A DNA stretch of 64,000 bases from Apus apus (lineage: Eukaryota > Chordata > Aves > Apodiformes > Apodidae). The notes beneath the pieces were generated by a model. That model did not search any database and was not told the origin of the DNA. It saw only the letters and a program-made list of their open reading frames with translations. The first letter of the stretch is position 1; the number at the start of each line of letters is the position of its first letter. The stretch is taken from the NCBI RefSeq assembly GCF_020740795.1, contig NC_067290.1, forward strand, positions 12,816,001 through 12,880,000, read 5' to 3'. This document shows positions 36,401 to 46,900 of this stretch, one piece after another. A program made the translations under genes and the position numbers.

Positions 36401-36871
36401 CAGTCTTTATCTACTCCATGCCCGGGTACAAATGCAGCATCAAGGAGCGCATGCTCTACTCCAGCTGCAAGAGCCGATTGCTGGACACTGTGGAGCAGGA
36501 ATTTTGCCTGGAGATAGCCAAGAAGGTAAGTGTGAGCCCACCCAGAGATGATGGAGCAGACACATGTGCTGGGCATCTGCAAAGGTCTGTGCCACAGCCT
36601 TGGTCCAGCCCCACCAGTGGGCACAGGGGGTAGTTGGGTGCCCCAAAGAGGGTGTCAAGACCCCAGGGAGCCGCTAACCCCCACCTGCCACTCCCGGGCA
36701 CAGATCGAGATCGACGACGGAGCCGAGCTGACGGCAGAATTCCTCTACGAGGAGGTGCACCCCAAGCAACACGCCTTCAAGCAGGCCTTCGCCAAGCCCA
36801 AGGGGCCTGTGGGCAAACGGGGACAGAAGCGGCTGATCAAGGGGCCGGGCGAGAACGGCGAGGACAGTTAG
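15404..36871 (+). CDS. TWF2: Twinfilin-2 (two-domain ADF-homology actin-binding protein)
   Basis: Nine coding exons: 15404-15428, 25148-25225, 28360-28538, 29616-29711, 30497-30601, 35598-35723, 35814-35964, 36404-36525 and 36704-36871. The total is 1050 nt, or 349 residues plus stop, the same length as human TWF2. Twinfilins bind ADP-actin monomers and capping protein and slow filament assembly in the cytoplasm. The first ADF-homology domain spans about residues 4-139 ([38 protein letters not shown]). The second spans about 177-313 ([35 protein letters not shown]). The tail after [17 protein letters not shown] is basic (KRGQKRLIK) and is the known capping-protein and phosphoinositide-binding part. 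The start MTHQTGIH matches mammalian MAHQTGIH. Every junction keeps frame. The inter-domain linker junction after residue 161 coincides with a 5-kb intron that holds candidate extra exons. Confidence 0.97.
19206..19282. repeat. 24-bp tandem repeat, 3.2 copies
   Basis: Three nearly perfect 24-bp units at 19206-19229, 19230-19253 and 19254-19277, plus a 5-base start of a fourth. The unit begins TACAGACCATGAAATCC and ends GCAGGG; the third copy has one change near its end. Because 24 is a multiple of three, the frames stay open on both strands, but the peptides are only repeat translation. Confidence 0.95.
24391..24693 (+). repeat. CR1 LINE 3' end (truncated), TWF2 intron 1
   Basis: Typical CR1 3' sequence in + orientation: a GGTTCAGACTGGATATTAGG segment, then a GGCACTGGAACAGCCTGCCC segment. 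It finishes with CTCTGTGATTTCAGAGGTCC, CTTTCCAACCAC and a GATTTGGTGATTCTGT-like terminus. The 5' part of the element is absent, as is usual for CR1. A G/T-rich patch at about 24545-24640 (GGGTTTTTTTGTG-like) interrupts the consensus and may be a local expansion. No coding function remains. Confidence 0.9.
25226..28359 (+). other. TWF2: TWF2 intron 2
   Basis: A 3.1-kb intron with a GTAAGT donor at 25226 and a pyrimidine-rich acceptor ending at 28359. I see no repeat, RNA gene or extra exon that I can support. Confidence 0.75.
28539..30496 (+). other. TWF2: TWF2 introns 3 and 4
   Basis: Intron 3 is 28539-29615 and contains the AT-rich low-complexity tract at 28826-29170. Intron 4 is 29712-30496 and is unremarkable. 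Exon 4 (29616-29711) lies between them. No additional exons are supported. Confidence 0.75.
28826..29170. repeat. AT-rich low-complexity tract with TATA and TG/CA alternation
   Basis: About 345 bp, largely A and T, with many TATATA and ATATAT runs, plus alternating purine-pyrimidine stretches such as GTATACACACATATGTAC near 29065. It stands out sharply from the GC-rich flanks of TWF2 intron 3. It looks like a decayed microsatellite cluster, prone to slippage and DNA unpairing. Confidence 0.85.
34172..34204 (+). other. TWF2: Candidate 33-nt cassette exon a in TWF2 intron 5 (speculative)
   Basis: Preceded by a pyrimidine-rich tract ending GCTGCCAG and followed by GTAGGC. It is 33 nt and phase 0 at both ends, and would insert [11 protein letters not shown] after residue 161 in the linker between the two ADF domains. 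Its last bases and donor (GAGATG then GTAGGC) are the same as those of the next candidate, which lies 154 bp downstream. I know of no such exon in mammalian TWF2. Chance AG...GT spacing is the alternative. Confidence 0.25.
34326..34358 (+). other. TWF2: Candidate 33-nt cassette exon b in TWF2 intron 5 (speculative)
   Basis: Preceded by CTCCCCACGCTGGCAG and followed by GTAGGC. It is 33 nt and phase 0, encoding [11 protein letters not shown], a Ser-rich acidic peptide. Its acceptor (CACGCTGGCAGGA) resembles that of candidate a (CGCGCTGCCAGGA) and its donor is the same, as would be left by an old tandem duplication. No transcript evidence is available. Confidence 0.25.
34617..34637. repeat. Poly(A) run, 21 bases
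   Basis: An uninterrupted A tract in TWF2 intron 5, preceded by GGGAGGGAAAAGG... purines. No LINE 3' end is recognisable directly upstream on the + strand, so I treat it as a simple mononucleotide repeat. Confidence 0.9.
34815..34871 (+). other. TWF2: Candidate 57-nt cassette exon c in TWF2 intron 5 (speculative)
   Basis: Preceded by CCCTGTATTCTGTGGCAG and followed by GTATGC. It is 57 nt and phase 0, encoding [19 protein letters not shown], with four adjacent cysteines. A further phase-0 36-nt segment, 34603-34638, follows a strong pyrimidine tract and spans the poly(A) run, giving a Lys-rich peptide. Both could be accidental. Confidence 0.2.
35724..36703 (+). other. TWF2: TWF2 introns 6 to 8
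   Basis: Intron 6 is 35724-35813 (90 bp), intron 7 is 35965-36403 (439 bp) and intron 8 is 36526-36703 (178 bp). All have GT...AG ends, and nothing else is visible in them. Introns shrink towards the 3' end of the gene. Confidence 0.85.
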
Positions 36872-38090
36872 ATCCTGCAACACCGGGCGCTGAACGAGCA
36901 GCGACCCCGCGGCGCTTCCCGCCTTCCTCTCTCCTGACTGGGGGATCTTTCCCTCCATCTCAGCCTATTCTTTTTTTTTTTCATTCTTTTTTCCTATTTC
37001 ATTCCTTTTTTTTAAACATCAGGATGGCTTGTTGCACCCCGGGGCAGAGGGATGGGGAGGGTTTGGGGTATCCGGTGTTTCTTTTCCCTGCATCCTTATG
37101 CAAGCCCTGGGGATAAGAGCAGCAGGGTTGTGTCCCCCAGCCTTGCCTCTGCTCCCCTCGGGGTCACAGCCACTGCTCTCAGTGTCCCTGGATGACTGAA
37201 GGACACACTTGTCTGCAAGCTGCTCTATGCAAAGGGAGGGGGGTGGCACTGGGGATTCCTGTTTGAAAAGAGAAAATGCTTCTTTCCCTGCTCCCTCAGC
37301 CCCCCAGATTTTGCTCCCCCCTATCCTGCTCTGGGTGTGCACGGCCCCTCTGCCCCAGGCCTGGAGTGATCCTGCACCTCCCAGGGTGCAGGCAGGACCC
37401 CTCCCTGCAGGGTGGGCTTTGCTGGCAGGAGTTTGTCCCTGGAGTGAGCCAGCCAGTGGGAGGAGGAATTTTTCCCCCCCCCAGTACTGAGCTCATTCTG
37501 GCCCGGGAGAAAGGTCACTCTGCCTTTGGGTGATGTTTGCATCCCCTTTTTGAACTGGAGCTGTTACAGCCCAAACTCAGCCTCCATCACTGTGTAGGAT
37601 GGGAGGTGGGGGGGAGACCCTGAGCCCTGGTCCCCCCCTGCATGTGCCCCAGCCCCCACCACCACCCCCCTGGTTTGTTGCCAGCTCTCTGGTCTGGAGC
37701 AGCCCCCTGTGTTCAAAATCACATGGGCTACCCCAAATCGTTATGTGGGGAAGTGTGACAGCCCCTCTGTGCCCCCCCTGGGATGTCCCCATCCAGCAGG
37801 GACCATCACCAGCTCCAAGGGCACTTCAGGTTAGGCTTCCCTGGGGGCTTTGTGGGAGAGCGCCTTGCTGCTGGGTACCAGTGAGGGCCCAAGAGCTGCC
37901 AGCCTCCCCAGGAAGGTGGGAAGGGGGTGGGTGAAACCTGCCCTCTGCTTTCCTGCTGCCCTGGCGACTGTGCCGATGTTGCCTTGGCCTCAGTGGAGTG
38001 GGCAGGGAGAGTGGTTGAAGCTGGGGGGAGCAGAGCACACTGTACTGAATGCTGTATTTTCTAAAGAATAAAGTATTTTTAAAACAGTCT
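36872..38090 (+). other. TWF2: TWF2 3' UTR and poly(A) signal
   Basis: Follows the stop codon at 36869-36871. A clear AATAAA at 38067-38072, followed within 30 bases by a GT-rich segment, marks the likely 3' end near 38090. The UTR is about 1.2 kb and contains T-rich (36970-37015) and C-rich (37470-37485) runs. Confidence 0.75.
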
Positions 38091-38229
38091 GATGCTCTTT
38101 GGAGGTCCCCAGAGTTGGACATTTAGCAGCCCCTGGTGCTGGAGCTGCAAAGCAGATTGCTTGGACATCACTAGCTGGGAGCCAGCAACCACCCTCACCA
38201 TCCCTGAGAATGTTTACACTTTAATGTGT

Positions 38230-38338
38230 AATGTCTCCATCTCTGAAGACACATTCTGTGCAACCTGCTCTAGGTGAACCTGCTCTGGGAAGGTTTCCAG
38301 AGGTCCTTTCAAACCCCTAACATTTTGTGATTCTGTAA
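38230..38338 (+). repeat. CR1 LINE 3' terminal fragment
   Basis: A short CR1 3' end in + orientation: ACCTGCTCTAGGTGAACCTG, then CAGAGGTCCTTTCAAACCCC and a TAACATTTTGTGATTCTGTA terminus. The left boundary is uncertain because the sequence diverges. It lies about 140 bp past the TWF2 poly(A) site. Confidence 0.85.
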
Positions 38339-39590
38339 TCCAGGAGTCTGGGACAGCCCCTTAGTGCCTGGCAGAGGTTTAGTGCTGGACGACTCCAGAG
38401 GTGCCCAGAGCCAGAGCTGACTCCCAAAGGCAGCATCCCTGCTTTGCCCAGCTTTCCCTCTTTTAATAGCTGGGGGGATCATTTTCCAAGGCTGTGCTGC
38501 TGCTGCCTGGTTTTCTTAGGGGGAGTGAATCCCTGTGTGGCAACAGGGAGGGAAGGTGGGAGGATGCTGACCCAAAAGATGTGTTGGGAAGGTGATGGGG
38601 ACTGACCACATCTGAGGCCCCCATCTCTCTCACTCCTCACACAGGACAAAGCAATGTTTCCCAGGCTCCTGGGAGGGGAGAGCTCTTCAGCATCCAAAAA
38701 AAGACCAACAGTCGAAAACTCATAACACTGCCTGGGCTGCAGAGTCTGAATTTCCAAGCAGTGAGTCCTGATGAAGAAACAAGGAAGTGTGACCAAGCTT
38801 GTGATGCAGCCACCAAAAGCTGCTGCCTCCCCCTTCCTTGGCCAGAGGAGCTCAGCTGTGATTTGCATATAACCTTTTTAAAAAATTCATTATGGTGTCC
38901 TGAGCTGGTGTCCCAGCTGAGAGGCTCCTTGTTTGCTGCACCAGGACAGCCTGAGCCACAAACAAGCTCTTGCAATGAGCCTGGCAGGATTTGCACCAGG
39001 TCAGGGCTGTGCCCATGTCTTGGCTTTGTTCACTGTGCCCAGGATGAGACGGATGATTTGAGAATTTGGCTGTAAAGCACAGAAAAGAAAAACAGTTTAA
39101 TGCAATAAAGAACCAACCCCAAATGAGTTTCCCTTTGGTGCAGACGAGGAGGGAAGATGCTGCTATGTGTGGAGCAGCCTTGGTACAGAAGAGCTCCCTC
39201 TGAAAATCAATGCTACTAATCCTGGGCTGACCCCACCAGAAACATGGGAGAAGCTCCCACACTCTTCTCCTTCGGGTCCCCCCGCTCACCAGTCCCGCGC
39301 TGTGTGACACTCCTGCCCCAGCTGCAGGCCCTGGTGGCCCAGCATGGATGGCAGCTCCTGGCAGGGCCACCATGTGCAGTGGGAGGCTGTTTGCTGCTGG
39401 AGCTTGGGGACAAGACCCACAGGGAGCATGGCTGGGCAGTGGAGTCTCTAGTGTCTAATATAAGGGTTGAGGGTGGACTGCTGCCCCTCCTGCAGCAGAG
39501 CATGGCAGGGACACAGTCCAGCTGTTTGCTTTTTTAAGGCTTGTCAGGATTTAGGTGCATTCACAGCTCACCCTCTGATAATTTTGTTTG

Positions 39591-39677
39591 AGAATAGAAT
39601 AGAATAGAATAGAATAGAATAGAATAGAATAGAATAGAATAGAACAGAATAGAACAGAACAGAACAGAATAGAATAG
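39591..39677. repeat. (AGAAT)n pentanucleotide microsatellite
   Basis: About 17 units of AGAAT, with AGAAC variants at the 3' side (39641-39670). The first ten units are perfect, so the locus is probably length-polymorphic. The complement ATTCT resembles the ATTCTRTG unit of CR1 tails, so it may have grown from a CR1 end, but no CR1 body is recognisable next to it. Confidence 0.95.
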
Positions 39678-42555
39678 GAAAGTGGGATGGGGGGGTGCTG
39701 AAGAGGTGCAGGGGGAGGAGAGGGGGTGAACTACTTACAGGCAGACCACCAACCATGGCATGTGCTGGGTTCTCTCTGGAAAGCAGGTTACAAAGCCCAC
39801 CCCAGCTCCACACTGATCAATTCTTGGGGCAACTGAAAGTCTCACAAACTTGGCTGCTGCCCCCCTGGCCCCCAGCATACATGCAAGGGCTCATGTGAGC
39901 ATCAGCTGTTCTCTTTCTTGTTAAGGTTCAAGCTAAAAAAGCCTCACTTGCTGCATACCCAAAGCTCTGGGGTTTGGGGCCATGCTTGGGGAACCTGAGT
40001 TTGGTCAGCAGCAGCCAGTGCCACCCTGGGCCACGTGTGTGACACGGCCACTCCATCACGGCCACACTGTCACAGCATTTGCTCAGCTGGGGAGGAAGCA
40101 GCAGGGCACAGCTGTGGAAGAGGAGGCAGCTGCAGGAGGAAGTGGCTGAGCATCCCCACAGCCAGCTCAAGCACTCAGCTTTTTTGGGACTCAGAAATGA
40201 GGGCTCACAGGCTCCACAGCAAATGAGATACTTTTCCTTATGGCATTCCCAGGTGGAAAAGCTCAATGAGCAAAATCTCAGAGGAGAAACCCCGTTGGCA
40301 TCTGCACCCCTGAGAGCTGAAGTGGAGGAGTTGCAAAGGAGTTACACCTGGTTGTAAGCCCAATGTGTGAATTGAAAGAGATGCCTGGCATCTGGGCTAT
40401 GAAGACACAGGTGCCCATGGGAAATGGAGATGAGCTCAAGCCCTTTTAAAAGCTCCATGTCCTGCCCCAAACTTGGTTTGGGAGATGGCTACCAGCAGGG
40501 AGAAGGGTGTAGGGGCAGTGAAAGGATACTTTCCAAGGAGGTAAGTGTATTTGGGATTAGCTTTCCAGGACTGTGCAAGCCTGGAAGTGGTGGGTAGGGA
40601 GCCTGGCCCAGCTTGGGGATAATAAAGGCTGGAGGGGGGCTGGGGCACAGAGCATCCTGAATAACCAGGATCCTAGCCATGCTGGGCTGATGGTTCTGGG
40701 CCAGGGGCTGCACTTGTGTTAGGTTTCAGTGCCTTGTGCCAGCTGAGCCCAGCTGCTGTCTTCCAGGTCTGTCTCCCTGGACAAAAGGATTTTTATGCCC
40801 AAGCTATGGCAGTTTGCAGTAAGTCCCCATGTACTTCCCCCAGCTCAGCTGCTGGCAGTGGGGCAGGGGACCCATTTGCAAACCCCTTTGCAAAGAGCTC
40901 CCAGCTAGTCTATCCTGGGGAGCAGCAAGAAGGGGTATTTCCCCCTCTGTGCACCTCACCTTCTGTCTGCCAAGAAGTGGGGTTTTCTGTGTGCTGACAT
41001 GGTCAAAACCAGGCAGCCAATGGAGGGCTGCTGGGTGTGGCTGCAGAGTCTGTGGCTGCAGCACCCCTTTGCAACCCCTTGCTGCGATGGAGAACCAGGG
41101 GAACTGATCCTCCTGGAGGAGGGGTTGCTGTCAGGAACGGTGGCTTCTCCTCACCCTGTAAAGGCCAGCACCTCCCTGGGGAGCATCAGCTGCAGGTCAG
41201 GGACAACCCCTAGCAGTGGGGCTTGATTGCCACCTTCTGCTCCATGTGATGGCCCTGGAAGAAAAGCAGGGCTTAAGATCTCACTTGGATGTTTCCCTGC
41301 ATTAACAGCTTGTTTCTGTCTAAGGCATCCTATCTGTCCCATTGGCTTCTGTCCCTCCAGGCAGGGGTATGAGCAGTCATTTCCAAGGATTTAAGGGTTA
41401 GGTAATGTTGTAAATATCATCTCGAAGCAAGTGTCAGTTCAAGGCGTAATTCCAGGCTGATGTGTAGCTAGCTGGACATCTGAATACAAGAAAAGCAGGT
41501 GATATGGATGCAATTATTTGGTTGTGCTGCTGGTTTTAGAGTGAGACCTGCTGCGTGCCTCCTTCTGGAACCTGTGAGAGGCAGTGGATCCTGCAGGAAG
41601 CAAAAGTTCTTCCCTCTTTCTTTCCCTCTCCTGTGGTGAAGTCCTGCCAGTAGGACAGGGGAAGCTGACCCCAGCCTGATGGACTGTTTCTAGTCCAACT
41701 CCCTAAAGAAAGGAAGGTCATGAGCTTGTGATGCTGGTTTCCTCATTCTGGGCTGAACCCACTGGTTATCTCCAACCACATACAGCATGCAGCAAGGGGT
41801 CTGATAGGAAAGAGAAGCCCCAGAAGCTTCAGGAACACTAGCAGCTCTGCTAATTAGCAGTCTGCCTGATGGGACTGTGCTGTGGAGAAGGGAGCAAGGG
41901 GGTGGAGAACCTCACAGCCTGCCTAGCCTGGCACCTGGTGCTGGCCCTAGTAGGAAGGTCCTCCTCCCAGTGCTTGGGAACACCTGAACACGTGCTGCTG
42001 TTTGCACTTGGGATGTTTTCACTGCTTGGGGTTTCTCCTTTGTGTAAATAGGGAGAGAAATGGAGCAGGGTATGAGTTTAGGGCTATGCAATGTTCAACT
42101 AGATCAGTTATTTTTATCCCAGACCTGCAGAAAGCCATTTGTCTCAGACTTTAAACATCTTTTACTGATTACTTCCTCTATTATTTTCCAGAAATCAAAC
42201 CAAAGCTTACACAACCACCCCCAGTTACGAAACCAACCATTCAAGTTTTGTTTGCTGGGAAACAATGTGTATTTGTTTTTTCATTCTTTGTCCTTTTCAT
42301 TGCGGAAAATTTATCCTATGTGTCATTGGGCTTGTCTTTCTTTTGCAGTTAAGTGATGGACTTCTGCTGGCCTCTTACTGCTCACTGGTTCTGCTCCCAC
42401 ACCCTTGGTTGCCAGCACCAGAACTTAAGGTAACTTGTCACATGTGATGTTAAAGGGTGTGGAGGTACCAATTACCATGTGCTGAGTTAGTTGTGCTCCT
42501 GTGACTTCAGATGCTGCTAGCTTTGAATCTTAGGATTTGGTTCTCTCAAGACTGA

Positions 42556-42611
42556 TTTGGAACAATGTTTGTGATGGGTTTGGAACAATGTTTGTGATGG
42601 ATTTGGAACAG
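42556..42611. repeat. 23-bp tandem repeat at the left edge of a CR1 fragment
   Basis: Two full 23-bp units starting TTTGGAACAATGTTTGTG at 42556 and 42579, and a partial third at 42602 that runs into the CR1 fragment. Confidence 0.85.
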
Positions 42612-42763
42612 TATCTCCTTCTCTGGAGACTTTCAGGACCTGTCTGGATGCCTTTCTGAGTGATCTGCCCTAGTTGTGTTTTGGTTTTGGTCCTGCTCTG
42701 TCAGGGGAGTTGGACTTGATGATCTTCAGAGGTCCCTTCCAACCCCTAATATTCTGTGATTCA
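42602..42763 (+). repeat. CR1 LINE 3' terminal fragment
   Basis: + orientation CR1 3' end: CTGGAGACTTTCAGGACCTG, CTGGATGCCTTTCTGAGTGA, GGAGTTGGACTTGATGATCT and CCTTCCAACCCCTAATATTC, finishing CTGTGATTC. The 5' part is missing. Confidence 0.9.
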
Positions 42764-43789
42764 AGATTTCTGAAAGCTGGTGGCATCTTTTATATGTCTT
42801 TTTTCTCTTCTGCAGTATGGAGTTCAGAGTAGCTGCTATAAAAATTAGAAGGAAAAAAAAGGGCTTTTTAACTGGCCTGTAAGCTGGGCCAATTCTGAAT
42901 GCTTTCAAGAGAAGAAACTGTAAGTGCAAGTAACCTTGTAGTGTCAGGTTGTGCCTAAATGTTGGTGAACATGTCATGTGTGTCCCTGCACGTGTTTGTC
43001 ACTAACACCAGCAGTTGGGGATGGCATGTGATGGTGTCAGGGACACTGTTTTAGGGGAGGCTGATGAAGGATCTGTGGCATTTTACTTGATGCCTCAATT
43101 TCATGTAGTAATATAACCTAATATATTAAGAAAAGCTCTGTCAGGGAGACATGTTTATTCTCTCCAAGGCTGCAAACCACTGGTAACAAGGCTAGGCCGT
43201 CAGGGTGTGCCACTTTGTTTTCCTTGAATAACCCTGGAAGCCTCCTCAGTAAGATGGGGATAATGTCACAGGAACTGAAAGCTTATCCACTTGAATAGCA
43301 GTGCAGCTACTTGCACATACAATAACCTGGGGATGTTTGAGCACACCAGTTCACAAACAGCCTTGTTTAGCAACCTGGTTAAATTATCATGTTGCTGTTA
43401 TGGCCAGATGGTGGGTAGTTTCCTCCCTCCTGCAGAACACCTGCACATGACAAAGGCAGCAACCCTTTACCATTTTACCCTCCTTCTAGTCTATCTTGAC
43501 ACAGACTTGAGGAGACACAGCCAGCCAGAGGCCCCCTGCCTCTACCTCCACATCATTCCTTAAATACTACACTCTTAAGTCTTTGTGAGCATGTAGTACT
43601 ACCACTCCTTGTAGCACACCAGGAAACACTGCTGAACTTCTCTGGCATATTCTCATATGGAGAAGAAGTACTTGAGTTGCAGGACATCAAGCTGTAGACC
43701 GCTGTTTTTATTCCATCAGACACCCTCCCAACCACTGACACTTCAGTTCCAGTTACAAAATTTAAGGAGAGAAGTAAAACAACACAACT

Positions 43790-43919
43790 GGGCATGGCAG
43801 CTCTAGAAATTTATTTTCAGAGCTTAGTGCTTCAACTAGGATTAAAATACTTAAGCAATTTAAAAATGCTACTGACTGGGTACTGGAGCTAGACAAGAAT
43901 ACAAGTGACACCATTATTC
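43790..43919 (-). other. ALAS1: ALAS1 3' UTR and poly(A) signal
   Basis: Short 3' UTR after the TGA at 43920-43922. The minus-strand AATAAA is read as tttatt at 43810-43815 on the + strand, about 105 bp past the stop, so cleavage is expected near 43790. Confidence 0.75.
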
Positions 43920-46900
43920 TCATGCACTGACAGACACTAGTTTGCTCATGCCACTGAAGTAGGATCTTTCTCGTTCACTCATCAGTTCAAAGTGTAGGGG
44001 TCTTCTACAGAAGTTGCATTCAGCTGATGAATGTGGTTTCAGCTCCAGACCAACATCCTTCCATGTAGCCAGCAATTTTTCTGTTAGGAACAGAAAAGTC
44101 GATCAAGATCAAGTCTTAAGACAGTGGATTGCTTTAAAGAAGCAGGGAAATGTCAGCATACTTAACACTCTTAGCAAATGAGAAGGGATAATGGGAATTC
44201 ACTGTGACACAGTTTACCTCTTTAGTGAGGTGACTGAGCTGCAACTAAGTCTCAGCTATCCTCATACCACCTCTTCTGCCAGGATCAAGTAGTAGCTACT
44301 TTCCCTAGGCAGAACCACATTTAAGAAAGGTTAACAGCCCAGCTGAGGAGAGCAGATTCCTTGGGACCCCACATAGCAAAGACTGGCTTGGACAGTGCAG
44401 GAGCAGAGCCTCAGCAGAGGTGGCTGTGACAGAACTGGCTGGGTACATGACTGCACTGGCCTTGCATACTCTCATTTTAGGTCACAGTGCACTGGCCTCC
44501 ATGTGTCATGCCCAAAGCAGGTTGAGTGGAGAAGCATGTGCTATGTATGCTGCAGCAGTGGAAAGACTCTCTCCAGCCAGTGACATCTAAAACTTAAGTA
44601 TTTCCTGGTCTCATCCGTAGTACAAAGACTGCACAGACAGCCCAGTATTTTCATTGCACTGGTGAAAGAATCCACTCACCAAGAAAATAACTCATCATCT
44701 GAGGGGTGTGGTGAGGTGTAGGGGCAATACGTAGCAGCTCTTCTCCACGGGGAACTGTGGGGTAGTTGATTGCTTGGACATAGATGCTGTGCTGGCTCAT
44801 CAGCTTGTCACAGATCTCTGTATTTTTAGCAGCATCTGCAACCTAAAGTTCAAAATCGTAAGTTACAAGATCAACCAAAACATCCAAGTGGCAAAATTGC
44901 CAGCCACAAGAATCAAAACAGGACCAGTCTTCTTTGGGCCACTATAAATGCCATTGACATCAGGAAGAAGGGCTTACAGCTTGTGCTGTTGAGCCCTCTG
45001 GGCTTAAGCACACCAGTGCAGCTGAGGCAGGTAGCTGTTCATACCCAAAATCTCTTTCAGTTTCCCTGCTTTCTGCAAGCTGTGGGTTTCACACTTTATC
45101 ATTCTGCTTTACAACTCTTACAGCAGGCTGAGGTCAGCTTAAGGCATCACATCACTGCTGAATGCTAGGACAGGTCTGAACTTTGTGAACATTAACTGGT
45201 ACCTGAAAGTGTAACGTGCTGATGGGCAGGAATGCAGGCCCCACAGTCCTTTGTCAACAGCATCCCAAGTACTCACCCTGATTGGAATGATGTGGCTGGG
45301 GCAGTGCACCACAGGAAGCCCAGCATCCATCAGCATCTGCCTCATCAGCTTCACGTTGCGTTGGTGCTGGCGCCTCAGAACTTGCCCCTCTGGGCTCTTG
45401 AGAGTTCGGACGGATTCCAGGGCACCAGCCAAGAGCATGGGTGGCAGGGACGTGGTGAAAATGAAGCCAGCAGCATAGGAACGGACAGTGTCTATCAGAG
45501 AACTTGTGCTGGAGATGTAGCCTCCCACGCAACCAAATGCTTTACCTGAGGGGAAAAAGAGGGAACCAAACTTATTCCTTCCACCCATTAGAATGGCTTT
45601 AAGTATTATAGCCTTTCACTTGAAGGAATGAATTATTTTGACTACACTCTTAATGTACTCACGGCAGGCAACAACTCTAGCCACCCCCGCTGCTAATCTT
45701 GTATTTACTCAGCACATGTTAGAGCTTTGTTTTTAAGCTAATCCTGATAGCACAGATCTAGTTATTACAGCAAGGACACTTCAAAGCTCTCAAATACTCA
45801 AGTTTTGATTTTGGGGAAGACCTCTGAAGCCAAAATATCAAGCATAGACTTCTACAGTGACCCTGAAAGTCAACACTAAGTCTCTCAGAAGATTTACAAT
45901 AATCTGCTCCAGAGGTGCTACAAATAGCCCATGCTTGTAAGGAGCAGAAGGGTGTTACTGTGACTGTGTGGTCTGTACCAGCCACACTTTCTAAATGTTC
46001 AGGTACCAGAAGAGAGACAGAACTAGGGTGTCTGGTGAATGCTTCTCTTTCTGTTAAGCTGTAACCCAAGATTATCAATTTCAAAGCCATAAACTTCCCT
46101 AGTAAATTTTACTTATGTTTGGAAGCTGTTTGAACAACTTTTGAGTTTACAGCAGTAAACTTACTCCTAAGCCTGCATTCTACTAAGATAATAGCAGTTG
46201 TTTCACTTCTTGCTAAATCTCTTTACATAACTCCCCCCTCTCAGGTTTCTAGATTAGGAGCACTCCATATCACATAAAAGACCTAAGTACTACTAAATAT
46301 AGAGTACTACCCTACTAACATTCTCACCTGAATTTATTCTTGAGTTGCGTAATATGCCACTGGAGGACTTTTTGCTAGCTTGCTTAAAGAAAAAACACAC
46401 TACTACCTTAACTGATTTGTAAGGCAGTGTAAGTAGCTTAACACAAGCTTTTCAAACTGTGGGACAGACTTAAATCCTCTGGGCCTTTTAAAAAATTCTA
46501 GCCCCCAACTGCCCTAAGCAAGTTTGTTTGAACAGACTGATTCTGAGTTAACCCACTTCATTTGGCTGCTTGGAAGCCTTGCTGCCTCAGCTTCTGTAAT
46601 GGTGAGAGGCCATGCATACCAAGTGTTCCAGAGATGATGTCCATCTTGTGCATGATTCCATCCCGGTCTCCTATACCTCCACCTCGAGCTCCATACAGCC
46701 CCACAGCATGCACTTCATCCACAAAAGTGATTGCCCCATGCTCGTGGGCAACATCACACAGCTCTTCCAGAGGACAGACTGCACCTAGGAACCAAAGCAA
46801 TGACTGGTAGTGTAAGTTTCCCTGTACTCACCTTGGATAAATATTAGAAGGCATTTCAGAAGCCTATTTTCATGTAAATTCTTATAGCACTGTACACTTT

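Larger units (their letters stand above)
38091..43789. other. TWF2-ALAS1 intergenic region (no TLR9)
   Basis: About 5.7 kb between the convergent 3' ends of TWF2 and ALAS1. In mammals TLR9 occupies this position. No long single-exon frame with leucine-rich repeats or a TIR domain is present on either strand; the longest frames are under 180 codons and have no such repeats. The region holds two CR1 remnants, an AGAAT microsatellite and a 23-bp tandem repeat. I see no other feature. Confidence 0.8.
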
